NCBI GenBank assembly: GCA_050084985.1
Contig: JBITNC010000001.1
Location: forward strand, 146,196,001-146,260,000
Direction of reading: 5' to 3'
DNA from: Nageia nagi
Lineage: Eukaryota; Pinophyta
DNA: 64,000 bases
Positions 47,160-60,069 of this stretch are shown here, in pieces. The notes beneath the pieces were generated by a model, which saw only the letters and a list, made by a program, of their open reading frames with translations, was not told the origin of the DNA and searched no databases. Positions within the stretch are counted from its first letter, which is position 1; each line of letters starts with the position of its first letter. A program made the position numbers and the translations under genes.

Positions 47160-48170
47160 TAGCTCTTAAATCTGTTGAAGGGATGGAATTTTTATATTGC
47201 AAGTGCTAAGGATCTGCACTCAATCCTAAGTAGATTGTTAAAGCTATTGAAAGGTAGAAGATGAAAATTCCGTATGTGGTAGTTTATTTCTATATATTTC
47301 TCTTCAAGGAAAACGGAATGGCTGAGTGTGTACTTTTCTTGTTTTTTTTGGCCTATTTTGCCTATCAAGACCCTCTGTTTTTTTTTAAATAAAAGTACTT
47401 TCTAGGCTTATTAAATGTGTTTATTATTAGTATTCTAAAGACTATTCGTTGGGATAAATTCAAGGCTAATTCTAGTTTTATGTAATTATATTAGAAATAT
47501 GACAACTATTAAATAAAATTTATTTTTTTATATAACTTAAAATATTATATTTTTTCTTAAAAGGATTGACGGAAGAATAGACAATAAGGCTATGATACAT
47601 TAATGTTTAGTTAAAAAAACTTATGATGAGATACTCTTTAGTTAATCATATGATTACCCCACTACAATTTATATTTCATCTTCAATTTCGACTACGAATT
47701 CAGCCTGCTTTGTACTTTCCCTAGACCACTACTGACCTCCTCCGATGAACGTTAATATATTTTCTTTTTTTTTTTCTTCACTTTCTTCTTATTCACTAAT
47801 GATTGTTAAAATTAATATGAAATTAATTAATTTTCACTCTAAATCTATTTGGTCTAAAAGATTTCCGACTATTTGGGCTTATCTCAAGCATTATATAATG
47901 TTTTTTTCTTAGGGATTACCTATAACTATTGCACATTCCTTGGTATATTAAATACTCTATGTCTTTTCTATGAGACTCAAGATATTAAACAACCTTTTTG
48001 GAGTTGTGGTAGATGTCAAGATATTTAGTGGTGTATATTGTCCATCTTTGAATGATATCTTCACAGTTGGTTCATACAAACATCTAAATTTATTTCTTAG
48101 TTATCTAAAAATTATATTTTTGTATATGATATAAATAAATGATTTATAATTTCTAATAGTATAATTTAAT
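47160..48170. other. Gene-free stretch 3' of the paralogue
   Basis: AT-rich sequence with no recognised coding, RNA or repeat feature. Confidence 0.5.
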
Positions 48171-48179
48171 TTTATATAT

Positions 48180-48297
48180 ATTTCTTGAATATTACAACAT
48201 AAAACAATTACTAATGAAAGATAACCAATATATATCAGCTCATATATATTGGTTATCTTTCATTAGTCATTATTTTATGTTGTAATATTCAAGGAAT
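48180..48297. repeat. Near-perfect 118-bp hairpin (56-bp arms, 6-bp loop)
   Basis: The left arm (48,180-48,235) and right arm (48,242-48,297) are reverse complements with about three mismatches, separated by CAGCTC. The core GAAAGATAACCAATATAT pairs with ATATATTGGTTATCTTTC. No terminal inverted repeat plus target duplication could be fixed. It may be a foldback element or MITE remnant, a recent inverted duplication, or a precursor of a small RNA. Confidence 0.9.
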
Positions 48298-48800
48298 ATT
48301 AATAAAGCTCAAATTGCTAAAAAATATACATATCTCTAAAAGGAGTAACACTTGACATACCTATCATGATTAGGATTTTCATATGCATTAAATTTGGATT
48401 AATATTTGATATGGTTTATATAATACTTATTGTTAATTTGTTGAAATCTAATTATGATAATTTAATTCATTTATATGATTATTTTAATAAATTTAAGTAG
48501 GTATTATTACTTGAATAAGATTAATTTTTAGTATCCAAAAATTGGTGAACTCATATTAGTTTTTATAAAAATATTAGTTTTTTTAAGAATTGACTTTCTA
48601 TAGAGTTATTCTTTAGGAATCCTATATTTTTCTTGACATTTTATTGTATTAAATTTTAACAAAATTAGAAGATTTTATTATTTGGAAATTATTAGAAAAG
48701 TAAGGATTTTTTTTAATATTTCTTTTATAGAAACCTATATTTTAAAGGTCATTTTATTAAATTTGATGTGATCTTGCATTTAAAAATTTAATCTAATTTT

Positions 48801-48890
48801 ATTGTATAGCTATGGGTTGAGTTGGTTACATGTGGACCTTGTTGTGTCTTGAATCCCATGTTCAATTCCCACCAGCCATGACATACATTG
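48801..48890 (+). mobile_element. tRNA-derived SINE head (copy 2)
   Basis: Plus strand: A-box-like TATGGGTTGAGTTGGTTAC and, at tRNA-like spacing, a B-box-like CCCATGTTCAATTCCCACC. It resembles the minus-strand modules at 757-840 and 50,033-50,120. A T-rich tract follows at about 48,945. Confidence 0.5.
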
Positions 48891-50032
48891 TAGTCCCATA
48901 CAATTGTCCCATAGACCACTCATATCCCTTGGATATTATATAACTTTATTTCTTTCTTTCTATCTTTTATTGCATATAATGTTATTTTATGTGAAATACA
49001 TTTGTAAATATTTCTATTTAGTTTTCAATATGATAATTTATATTTTATGATTTACAAATGAAACTTTATTTTATGTCATTATGTATTCTTATGTAATTTT
49101 TATATTATATATAGATGAATCCAAGTGGTTGGTATGCTAAAAATATCAAAAATTCAAATAATTAGTAATATCTTTAAGTTAGAATACATTTCATGTTAGT
49201 ATGATGATTTGGTGATATTGGAAAAAAAAATAAAAAATGATAAATAATAAAAAAGATATATTAGTGGTGACAAAAGAAAAAAACTAAATTTTGTTTATAT
49301 CAAAAGTAATATTCATAAATTCAATAAACAAATATAAGATAAACCTCTAGGTGAAATTTATTGATGATTGGGGAATAATCATATGTTAATGGGTGTTATC
49401 TTTTAAGAAATTTTTAGTATTAATGGTTTGAATGGATATATATTTATTAAACAAACCATATTTGAAATATATATCATCTCAAAACTCCCATTGGATCAGA
49501 AGTTATGGCCATTCTAAATTTTGGGCTTAAAAAGTATAAATTACATCTATTTTAGGCATAAATACATTATTTGTTCTCATTATATGATGAAGATATTTAT
49601 TTTTAAGTAAAGCTTATTATTTTTGCTTTAGGATTAAAATATAATCAAGCTTGTTGTAAGTTGATAATTTTTTAACAATTACTAGTTTGTAAGAATTCAA
49701 AAGTTAAAAGAATTCATAAGTTAGAAAAATAATAAGAGGGTGAAAGTATTGTTTAAATAATTCATATGTTACATCCTTTTAAAAAATTTATTTAAAGTAT
49801 TTGAATGTATTTTGATGATATTTTTTTTTATTATTTCAAAGAATTTGAAGTTATCTTTCGGTTAAGTATAAAATTATCAAAAAGATAATAAAGACTTACA
49901 AAAGTTAAAATTTTAGGATAAAACTTTGAAGAGAAATCAGGTATGCATGCTTGTTTCATCAGAGAAAATAAGTTATTTTGAAGAAGAAAAATATTCTTGA
50001 TAGGTATTGAAAATACCTATAGGGAGTATATT

Positions 50033-50120
50033 GTATCACTCTTAGTAGGATTTGAACATGGGACTTTATGTGAAATAGGATCACAACATGACCAACTCAA
50101 GCAACAAACTATAGCCTATA
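50033..50120 (-). mobile_element. tRNA-derived SINE head (copy 3)
   Basis: Close relative of copy 1: on the minus strand TTGCTTGAGTTGGTCATG precedes CCCATGTTCAAATCCTACTA. Sequence similarity to copy 1 covers about 75 bp including the region between the boxes. Confidence 0.55.
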
Positions 50121-51604
50121 ACTATATATAGGAAATTCATTGGGCTACTACTTATATTGAAGAATGGTGCGAAGTAAACTAAAAGAGACTAAGAAGAAAG
50201 ACTCCAATTATATAACACAAATGCAATATAATGGAAGAAACCTAGAAATCAATATTCTTCCCATTATTGAATTCAAACTAGCTTTTCAAAAGAATACAAT
50301 CCTTTATATAGCAACCAAAAATCAAAGAAAACCTAAAAAAGTATATTTTCTAAAAACTACTAAACATAGTAATTTTAAAAATATTTCATATTATGCCCAA
50401 ATTTGATGTATGGATACCCATTAGAATAGTGAACCTCACTTTAAAATATCAAGTTGTAACTTATTATCAAATAAAAAATAATAATTATAACATTCTTGAT
50501 ATTTATCCTACTATAATAAAAGTTTTCTTTCTAGTTCAAATATTTCTCCTAGAATATTCTTTTTTAAGCTCCTCATATCTTCCATGATGCCCAACTTCAA
50601 ATTAAAAATATTGGGTACATATTTATTTAACAAATTAAAGTGGTTTATACATATTTTATTCTACTAATGTACTATGCTTGCTAGTACTTGAAATATTTTG
50701 TTCTTTTATTAAAGATTATGTGTAAGCTACTTGGCCTTGATTATCCCCTATATATTTACTAAAGTACACTAATGATACGTAGACACATAATCCACAATGG
50801 AGATATCTATAACTCATTCCTAATGTTTTTATTAAATTATCTCTATTACTCATTCAATTGTTATAAAAAAATAAGTCTCTTATTTGATATACAATATATG
50901 GTTTCTTTTTATATGATTAACAATCATTTTGATAGTTGTAGTTGATGCTTATGATAAACTCAAACTCATGTTTTTCTTTTCACAATATTCACATTCATTA
51001 AAATATTACATAAGTTTATTTCCTCAATAAATATTTATCTTTTCATAAAGTTGAGAGCATTTATTTCTATCATTTTATTTATAAAAATAAAAATGTTTAG
51101 CATCCTATGTTATGAAAGTCCTATTCTTTAAATATATATAGATCTTTTCAAATATTTTTTTTATACCTTGAAATTCTTAAATCAATTTGTTATCTTATAG
51201 TATCTAAATATTACCATACATATTATGGTATTACATCACTAAATATTTGATAAATATTATTATTATTTTATTATGCTCTTTAAAGTAATGTTATATCATT
51301 CTTTTATTATTTTAAGAACAATATTTTTAAAATAATCAATACTTGTAAAAGCATTTCTTTCACACTACATATATAGATTAACCATACATTATGCAAATGA
51401 TGGAAAATAAAAAATTCATACCTTTTATTTATTTTTATTTAAAGTTTCAACTTTGGTAGTTTTGATTATTCTAATGCATTTTTTATATTAAAAATTGAGT
51501 CACACTGAGTTAGATATATGTATTTAAAAATTTAAAGTTTATATATGTATATATAGTAATTTTTGGATGTTTTAATAATAAAAAAATTTACCACTGAGAT
51601 GCAT

Positions 51605-51990
51605 TCTCTTAATTCCATATGGTGATGTCATCATCACTATGTTAATAGATAACATGTGTCAAATATCCTTAAGATGACATCCTGATCTACGTACCATCAT
51701 CATGATTAATGCTCTAAAGTGCTAAAGGTGATATCATTATATCCATATCACAAACTCTGATATATCATAACCAAGATACATGATTTGTAATCCCTAAGGT
51801 AATAACATTATTATTTAATCAACATTACTACATGTAACATCCAAAATATATGCTTTGACATTCTTTAGGTAATATCATTTTCATCAACACCTATCATATA
51901 TTACCTTTCGATATAAGATCCATGTTTCTAGAGCTAATATCATTAATTTTATATAATCATCTACCATATGTTCCTTCTCAAATACCTCAT
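51605..51990. repeat. Degenerate tandem array, units of about 50-72 bp
   Basis: Consecutive units carry a variant of CTAAGGTGATATCATTA followed by an ATCA/ACATG-rich half: starts at about 51,668, 51,723, 51,794, 51,864 and 51,930. Units are diverged and of unequal length. Similar GATATCAT motifs occur in the Copia C LTR, so this may be a decayed LTR piece. Confidence 0.35.
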
Positions 51991-52656
51991 TAGGTTATTG
52001 TATTACCATCCTCTACAAACAATAACTTGATTTCATTCTTTCCTTAGATAGAACATAATTCTAAACCAAAATATTTTCTAAAATTCTTTAAGGGATTGGA
52101 AGAAATTTAGATAAATTTTTAGAATGTTATGAAGCCAAGTTAATGGCTACTTTAGATAAGCCTAAAAAATATTTGATCCAAATCAAGTCCTTATGGGATT
52201 TACCATATGTACTAAATAAAGCATCAAGTGTTTAGAAGTTAGAAAATATTTTAATATTTCATATTATGTAAATGAATAAATTTCACATATCTCAAATATG
52301 TGTAGTTATTACAATTTTTAGGAGTTAGTTTCAAGAATTTTCTATTCAATTTTGTAATATAGGGTAAAATGAGTGATGTTGATGTAACGTGAGATAGGAT
52401 GGAGCAAAGTGAATAATGGAGCATGATTGATCTATGAGAACCATACCTGTTATAGCAAGAATATTTCAATAAGATCATTTTGTAATTTATCTCTTCATTT
52501 AGTTATAGAATAAAGCTTCTTTTAGATCCATTATCATGTTACCAAAGTTTTGTGAATGTCTCCATTTTTGAAATGTTGATATATGGTGAATGTATTTGAT
52601 TGTATAATAATTTGTGATATTATTCCTATTTTTAGTTTGATCATATTACTTCATTT

Positions 52657-52668
52657 TGGTATCAGATC
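52657..52668 (+). other. Primer-binding site of a plus-strand LTR element (Copia E?)
   Basis: TGGTATCAGATC differs at one base from the canonical TGGTATCAGAGC and is preceded by ATTACTTCATTT, a plausible LTR end. The matching LTR could not be delimited. It may belong to the gag at 54,479, although the 1.8-kb gap is long. Confidence 0.5.
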
Positions 52669-53399
52669 AAGAAGGATCCATTACTAAATTTAACAACCTA
52701 TGGATATTTATAGAAATTAGGAGATCTTTGTTGAGCTGATGAGATCTAGCTAAAGAGAAATTTGGTTACTTGTTGGGTTTAAAAATCCTATGTTTATTCC
52801 CAAAATAATACATGTAATGCATATGGACCATGGAGAGTTGTAAGCATTAGATTTTTTGTATAATGTGTATAGAGAGGATAAAGTTTCAGTTCAAATATTA
52901 TGGTAGTCAATACCTTGAAAAATCACATATGCACTAAGGAGAGAAGGCATATGAACTTGGCTATAGTTGAGGTAGAAAGTGTAGAAGAACCTTGCCATGA
53001 GAGTCAAATAAAAGTAGACCTAGAGTGACACAACCATGCTTAATTTGAGGTAGAAAAGAGGGCACTAAATATTTGATAAAACATGGTAAAAAAGGCCTAC
53101 GTATATTTGAACACCATGTATTAGAATTGAATGAGAATTGATCAATCATAGAAGTATTATTGGAGCCCATGATTCATAAAGGAGAATTGATCTGATTGGA
53201 AGAGCCTAAAACATCATGTATGCAAAGTCTTGAAGCATGGAGAAAGCACACATAGCATTTAATTGAATCTAATGATCACACACTATACACAAAATGAACA
53301 TTTTGAAGTTGCCCACAAATTATTTTTTGAGAAGCATAATGAAAATGCATTTTAATAGATTGTAATGATTGTAGGCTTTAAAGGTGCAAGAATTGCTTG

Positions 53400-53770
53400 A
53401 AAAAATACCACATCAATATGTAAAATATAGAAGGCATGAGAATTATTTGATAAAGTTTCTATCTACTATTATTTGCTACATTTTCTAAAATGAAGGATAT
53501 CATAGACTATCAGTACCTATCTTTGAAGATTGAATATTTTTTCAAGGAATATTATAGTTGTGAGTGCCTAATGGAATCACATTGAAGGTTGATGGTAAGG
53601 TAGGTAGACTCAATTATTGTAGTTGTGCACATAATGGACATAGGGCCTATGATTTTTTTGAAGTACCTTCTTGCCCTACATGGAGTGCCATAGAGGTGGA
53701 AGACATATGCTATGTGATGGAGGTATTAGTGCATAAGATGAGGATGCTAGGTAATGTAAATTGATATGGC
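53400..53770 (+). pseudogene. Possible zinc-knuckle-bearing fragment
   Basis: The 66-codon frame 53,564-53,764 includes NYCSCAHNGHRAYDF, which resembles a retroelement CCHC knuckle with first and last Cys replaced. No other gag motif is recognised nearby, so the assignment is weak and its element unknown. Confidence 0.25.
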
Positions 53771-54478
53771 TTGATTTTGACTATCATTTATTATTGATAA
53801 AATGGTTTTATAATAAATGTAGGGGGGCATCCATTAGAGCAATTATAAAAGATTTCAAATTGGATAATTTAGTTGTAAAAACTTGATAGAATTGTAAGCC
53901 AAGTTGGAGTGAGTAGAGGGTTATGTAAGATCCATAAGAGGGCTTGAGACTATTAAATAGATATAATTTGAGTAGTGAAAAGCTAAAGTTTGTAACTTAA
54001 ATTAGTATTCTTCAGTATGTAATATTAGAAAAGTGTTTGAGATGAAGTTCTTCATATTATTTTGGTAAAACATATTAGTGTATGCATGGTTCAATAAGGA
54101 TACTTTTAAATTCTTAATATGGCAAAGTAATTTTGGACCAAACCTAAAAGTATAATCTATATGTGTGTTACTTAGATGAAGCCATGTGAATCTAGTGGAT
54201 GATGGTTGTAAATATTATGATAGCTCAAGTGACTCATATTGTATTGCTATTGATACAAATCCTTATGCATGCATTATTGGCATTCTAAATTCGAGCTTGG
54301 CCTTTTGCTTAGTATAATATTATTTCATTTTCCAATAGATGCAACATTTTGAGAACTGCTTATTTTATAATTTTGTGATCAAAATTGGACCATTTCTAGG
54401 TTAGAAAACTTATAGGAATCTTGGAGTTGTTTACTTCCTAGTTGATTTACCAACTTATTTACAATTTATTTATCTCTA

Positions 54479-55320
54479 ATGGTTAACAATATTGATCTTC
54501 CAACTCTAGGTTTTGATAAAAAAGATTTTCAATTTTGGAAAATAAATATGGAAAATTGTTTAATGGGCATGGATCTTTGGTATATTATGCAAAAAAGTTA
54601 CGAATAACCTCAGGATTGGAGTGGTCTTAAAGGTGAAGAGAGAAGGTTGAAGAAGGAAGAACAACACATAAATTATTTGGAACTCATCGAATTATCAAGA
54701 GGTGCAAAATAAAATGTTTTATCTCTTATTGAGTATTATAGATCAGTATTTGATATATAGAAAATGTTGCTTGAAAAATTTGATAATGTTGAGAAGGTAA
54801 ATTATAATGTTAAAAATAGTAATCTCCAAATTTTGTAATTATGAGTAATGACTTTATGGGAAAGGAAGATAAGCCATTATCTTGTGAATTATTTTATGTG
54901 TAGCCTTGTGAATATATCTATTTGTAGGAAGAGATATGGAATATCTATGAGAAGAAACTCCAATAAAGAGGTGTGTATGCTACCTAAGGAAGAGGTGGCA
55001 AGAGAGGATTTGCTTCATGTAGAGGCAAGATTGTAGAAGAAGCTAATGAAGAGTGCTTAATTATTCTAAAGGAAGTACATGCATAACAATGTATTGATGA
55101 ATGGGGAGGGAATCCCATGATTTTTCTATTCCAAAGTTTGCCAAGGGCTTCATGGGTGAGGCACACCAAGATTCATATTTTGTTTGTCTCATAGAAGAGG
55201 CAAAACCCATTGATCCTCTTGAAGGGGATAGTAACATTGATTCTGATATTCTCATGGTTGATAATGAACTTTGTGTTGCCATATTTAAAGTAAAAAAAAA
55301 TGAAGCTTATTAAAGATTCT
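54479..55320 (+). pseudogene. Copia E gag remnant
   Basis: From the ATG at 54,479 the plus strand reads FDKKDFQFWKINMENCLMG and DLWYIMQKSYE-stop, then DWSGLKGEERRLKKEEQHINYL and KMLLEKFDNVEKV, the order of Copia gag (FxxWKIRME … DLWxIVxxGYEEP … WDxL). Several stops and a frame change are present. The frame at 55,101-55,313 (SIPKFAKGFMGEAHQ and on) may be the following part but has no recognised motif. No pol core was seen before the minus-strand LINE E begins. Confidence 0.7.
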
Positions 55321-56699
55321 GAGAAAATTGTCATGATAAGAAATACTATTTTGTAATGTAGTTTTGTTGATGAATGTGAAGGTTGGATGAAGGTGTTGAA
55401 AAGGATATTCATGAACATGATGTTTATAAATTACAAAATATCAATAAATTTTTTGAATTTGAATTTTGTCTATACATTGGTTGGTATTTTTAATTGCAAT
55501 TTTGAGTGTTATTGGAGGGATATGGTTTTGTCTTTGCAAATGTTTAATGAGGAATAATTTTTTTCAAAATGATGAATTTATGGACATATATATTTTGGTT
55601 GTACAATGCATAAATGAGAGTGGTTTTTTTATTAAAGAAGCATTTTTGATGATTGGTTATGTGATTAGCCAATGTTTGGGATTGTTTTGCTTGATGGTTT
55701 GTGTGAAGATTATGAAATAGTACTTTAGATGAGTGATTTGAAGCAAAGTAATCAGCATGATGATGTATATAACAATGGTAGAGATCTAAAATTTGGCTGG
55801 AACAATTTTGAAAATGAATTTTTGATAAAAATTATGAGTTTTGTAATACAAGGGGAGTATATTCTCCAATGGTACCGATGGTTGTGAAGTTTTATTTGTA
55901 GGAAAAGATAAAAAATTTGGTGATCCCATTTGACAAATAGATGTGTGAAGAATGTCAACTCAAACTTTTTAAATTGATAATTTCTTACTACCATAAAATA
56001 TATATAATAGACTCATTTGTATTTTAGATAGGTGATAATAGTTTAAATACACTCAAATGTATAAGTATACTATTTACAAGAAGGACATGGGAAATTAAAC
56101 TCTATAACATCATAAATGAAGAGCACCATATTTCATTAGAGGAGATAAGATCCTAATGATCATTAATGTGAGGAATTGTAGTAAAATTAGGTAAAATAAA
56201 ACTATAACCATTCCTTCTTGTGTACTAAAAGAGAGAAGTATATTTAAAATATTTAAATTCTATACACCATGGACACTAAAAGTGCAAACTAGACTTGGGC
56301 TATAATGAGAAAGGTGTGTAGTTAAACACTATTTGATAAGTATCCTTATCCTCATACTTGAATGTATCCCAAGGCATGCAATCTGTTTAGGCATGATAAA
56401 AAAACCATAAAGGGAAGAGATCTCTTTTTAAAGAAATCCTTTTCTCGAACACATTGAATGGTAGCTAAAAGATTGATTATGAAAGTAGATAACTAGAGAC
56501 CACCAAATATTGAGAGAAAAGAGTGACTACTTGGAGTCAAATATTCCTAGGTTAGCCAAGGTTTGATGAATTCCCAAGATTTTTAAATACTTTTACAAAT
56601 AAAAGAGCTTATAATTTTGATAGGAACTAGGTAAATAACTAAAGAGGATAAGGTCAACACTTTCCATTTTTTTAGAAGGGATCCCTTGAGAAATATAAT

Positions 56700-58150
56700 A
56701 CAAAGAAAATATTCCTAGGCTTTAGAGGCTTGTTATAAATCTCTGATAACCCACTTGGTTCTCAAAATAAGACCTTGATGTTGAAGTAAAAAAGAACCAT
56801 ACAACATGAGCTTTTGGGGAGATAACATAATTCTTATGAAAATCCATGAAAATATTTCTTCTCTTTAGTATTAGAACACAAAAAAATCCTTGATATTTTT
56901 TTACTTCTTGTAACAAGCTAGGAGGGAACCTAGCAAGATGAATAATACACATGCATAAAAGTGAGGATTCTCTAGTAAATTTTAAATTTACTAGCAATAT
57001 AAAAATATGTAAGAGATCATTTTAAACATTCTTCGAAGAAAATAAATGGATAATTGCATCAAGGTGCTTTGGAGTGCAAATAAAAATCCATAGAATTTGA
57101 ATATTTTGTTATCTTTTTTCCATTACCAATGTAAAGAAGGTAGCGAATGAGGAATATCTTATAGCATTTATATATAGCAAGAATTCTTTCACTATTTAAT
57201 ACTTGAATTAGATACTTTGCATAAAGTATCCAGATAAGAAAAAGATTTGAGAGTAGAGCATTTATCTTCCCTTAATGTAAGGAAGGAATAATGGACAAAA
57301 TACCCATTAATTAACTGACCAAGATTTCTAGGAAGAGAAATTCCATGCACCAACACTTCAAAGGCTTTGATTGCTACCAAATAGTCAAATTATGTAGCTT
57401 TTAGAACATAAAATGAAGGCATAAAGGGAAATCCTATCTGATATACTTACAAAGCTAATTATACTAGCTTGCATACTATCAAATGTTAAAACAATTGAAG
57501 CATGATTGAAGAGAATTTAAAACATGGCTTTAAAACTAAGAAAACCCTAAGGTATTTGAGTATAAAAAGAATGAAATGCCAATTAGTTTTATCATATTCG
57601 TTTTCAAAATCAATCTTGGTAAAAAAGGTATCTTTTTAAGATGTTCACACCAATCCCATTACTTCCTAGAAAATAATAACATTATCAAGAATGTATCTAC
57701 TATATATTAAACTAATATTTTTAATATGAACAATCTAGGAGAGAAGAGAAGTAAGTATTAAAAATAAATCAATAACTATTATCTTATACCTGATATTACG
57801 AAAAGTCTTCCAATTGATAATAAGATCAAGATCTCTTGACTTGGGTATGAACTTGATATTTTCTTTATTAATTATTCCCCCAAAGAAGTTATCAAGTGAA
57901 CTTTTTGATAAACACAAATAAGATCAAGACCAACAAAATCCTATAATTCTTTATAGAATTAACATGGAAATTCATTAAGTCTTGGAGCATTTTCATTTGC
58001 CATGAAGGATAGAGTGACTTTTACATATACAATAGATATAGGGAGGTCAAATGCCTTTTTTTTTAAAAGGGTATAGCTTATCTAGAATCAAACTATAACA
58101 CTATGAGATGGACTTTTATCTTTCCAATGTAAGCCCTTGAGAAAAAAATA
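56700..58150 (-). mobile_element. LINE E, decayed non-LTR element
   Basis: The minus strand shows, in order: APRLNEFPC-stop-FYKEL (about 58,000-57,950); GGIINKENIKFIPKSRDLDL and INWKTFRNIRYKI (57,890-57,780), the RT N-part 'FIPKxxxxxxxxNWRPIxLLNVxYKI'; an intervening decayed palm; and SLPRNLGQLINGYFVHYSFL (57,330-57,270), where the catalytic FADDS is FVHYS. It continues with ARFPPSLLQEVKKYQGFF, SPKAHVVWFF and GYQRFIT (56,940-56,730), matching the 'xxPKxxGGLGFRDF … QxWRFI' end. The 5' endonuclease is not seen; the 3' end below 56,700 is unclear. Confidence 0.75.
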
Positions 58151-58199
58151 CATGAATCTAATGTTTGATAAATGAATTGGCTATATTAGGAAGTGCTTG

Positions 58200-58640
58200 T
58201 CCTAAAATAAAAAATTAATGTATAGTTTGAGTTGAAATAATTTGAATTTTAAAATATTTATTTTACTCTTTAAAGTATATTAAATTCTTATTTTAATTTA
58301 TTTTTTGTATTTCATTGTAAATTAAAATATTGATTGAAATGGTTAAATTAAATATTATAAATAAAATTTGTAATTTGTTTTGATTTTGATTAAATTTAAA
58401 TTATTTATCAATTTAATAATTAATAATTAATTAATTTATTTTATATTTCAAATTTATTCATATTTTTTAAATATGAATTTTTTAATTAATAAATATTATT
58501 TGATTTAAATTTTAATATGAATTTTTATTCCAAAAAAGTTAATCATTTATATTATATTTGATATTTAAATCAAATTTTATATTTATTTTATTATATTTTG
58601 ATCAAGGCTTTTCATTTTTATAAAGCTAACCATATATTAA
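58200..58640. repeat. Extremely AT-rich tract
   Basis: About 440 bp composed almost wholly of A and T with ATTTAAATTAATAATT-like low-complexity words. No coding or RNA feature. It borders LINE E on its 5' side. Confidence 0.7.
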
Positions 58641-59680
58641 ATAAAAAAGTTTTACTGATAAAAGTTTAGGAATTAATGACACATCTATGTAGAATTTGAC
58701 TAATTGTTAAGGGTTAAGAAAAATTACATAAGTTTAGGGCCTACCAATTATACCTTATGCAAAATAAAAATGAATTTAATCTTCACCATGCATTTACATT
58801 GAAACTATCATACGCACGACACTCTATTATCATATACTAATTAGGAGGAATTAGGTTATGCCATCCATCCTTTTCATTAAATGCTTCAGCTAGTTAACCC
58901 CTTTATTTTGATCATCAACATTCTAACTAATGATAAGGGTTGAATTGTCTAGATGTCCATCCCAACCATCAATTTATCTAGATGTATAGGGAACTTGATC
59001 ATTATAGTTCTTATGAACAAGGGAGGTACATACCTATTTTAGGGGTATAAAAAATATAAGGGAAAAGGATTATGTAACCAAGAAAAGGAACTACATGTAT
59101 ATGGCTAAAATAAGTGCTCAATTCATTTTCATTTATCATTAGCTCTACTAAGAAACTAGAAAATATATCTGGTGTCTTTTGGTTATCTGTAAAAGATTTA
59201 GATAAGATTCACTATACCAAGGTAGATAATACATTGAGCCAAAGGAAGCCAATTGGAAACAAGGTTCTTTTCAAAGAGATCTTATCTAATTTATATTTAG
59301 GATACTCAAATAAATTTGAAACAAAGGTTCTAGATACAAAAAGTTAAATTTGGATCATAGTTGTGGTTAATAAATTGCATCATAAAAAATGAGAAGAGAG
59401 ATGTGTATAACATAATGTAGCTTTATATTTATGAAGTGATTATTTTGTAATTTAACTCTAGTATTCCAACTAGGGTTTCTAAAAGTTCCTAGAGATCTTA
59501 GGTGATATCAAAATAAGCTACTATCCATAAATCTATAATATTGGAAATTTTTTTCTTGCAATATCACTAGATTTACAAAATATTTTTGCCTTTATTTGTG
59601 AAAACCAAAAACCATCATATACCAAAATAGACAAAAAAATCTCCTTTAAATTTTTCAAAATTATTCCAATAGATCCAAGG
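58641..59680. other. Stretch with possible LTR-like features, unresolved
   Basis: A TATAAAAAATATAAGG string at about 59,045 and a TGATATCAAAATAAGC string at about 59,500 vaguely resemble an LTR promoter and primer-binding site. No paired LTR was found. The 77-codon plus-strand frame 59,114-59,347 is unrecognised. Confidence 0.2.
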
Positions 59681-59681
59681 C

Positions 59682-60065
59682 TTGAGTGCCTCTTATTCTT
59701 TTGAATTTACATATGTTGTTGATAATGAAGGTGCCTTGAATCTTGATATGAATATGATCTATATTTGGAATCTAAAATTTGAGCACTTTCTAGACTTTCT
59801 TACCAAGAGAGATTTCAATACAAATACAATAATTAAGAGGAAGATTTCAAGCTTTTATACCATCCAAGGCATAGGAAATCCGCTTAGTACAAATATGTAT
59901 ATATTGACTATGGAAGTTATAACTCCCTATCTCTTGACTACTTTATTAAGAAACATATATTGTAAGTTATTTAATAAAAATCATTCTTATGAAAATATTT
60001 CAATAAGAGACAATCTTGTGGTATATTTTCTAAATTCTTATCATAATTTAAAAAATGGTACCTAA
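59682..60065 (+). CDS. Unrecognised 127-codon open frame
   Basis: One of the longest uninterrupted frames in the window, starting MSASYSFEFTYVVDNEGAL and ending before a TAG at 60,063. It contains YIWNLKFEHFLDFLTKRDF and a hydrophobic stretch MEVITPYLLTTLLRNIY. I do not recognise a family. Base composition is that of the AT-rich surroundings. It may be a gag-like remnant of an unknown element or a chance frame; absence of a paralogue in the window prevents a test. Confidence 0.2.
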   Translation: MSASYSFEFTYVVDNEGALNLDMNMIYIWNLKFEHFLDFLTKRDFNTNTIIKRKISSFYTIQGIGNPLSTNMYILTMEVITPYLLTTLLRNIYCKLFNKNHSYENISIRDNLVVYFLNSYHNLKNGT

Positions 60066-60069
60066 TAGG

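Noticed and set aside
54984-55418. Overlapping minus-strand frames of 61-81 codons
   Set aside because: They lie opposite the plus-strand Copia E gag region and show no retroelement or gene motif.
55466-55720. 84-codon plus-strand hydrophobic frame as a membrane protein
   Set aside because: Hydrophobicity follows from T-rich composition; no family motif, and it lies between retroelement remnants.
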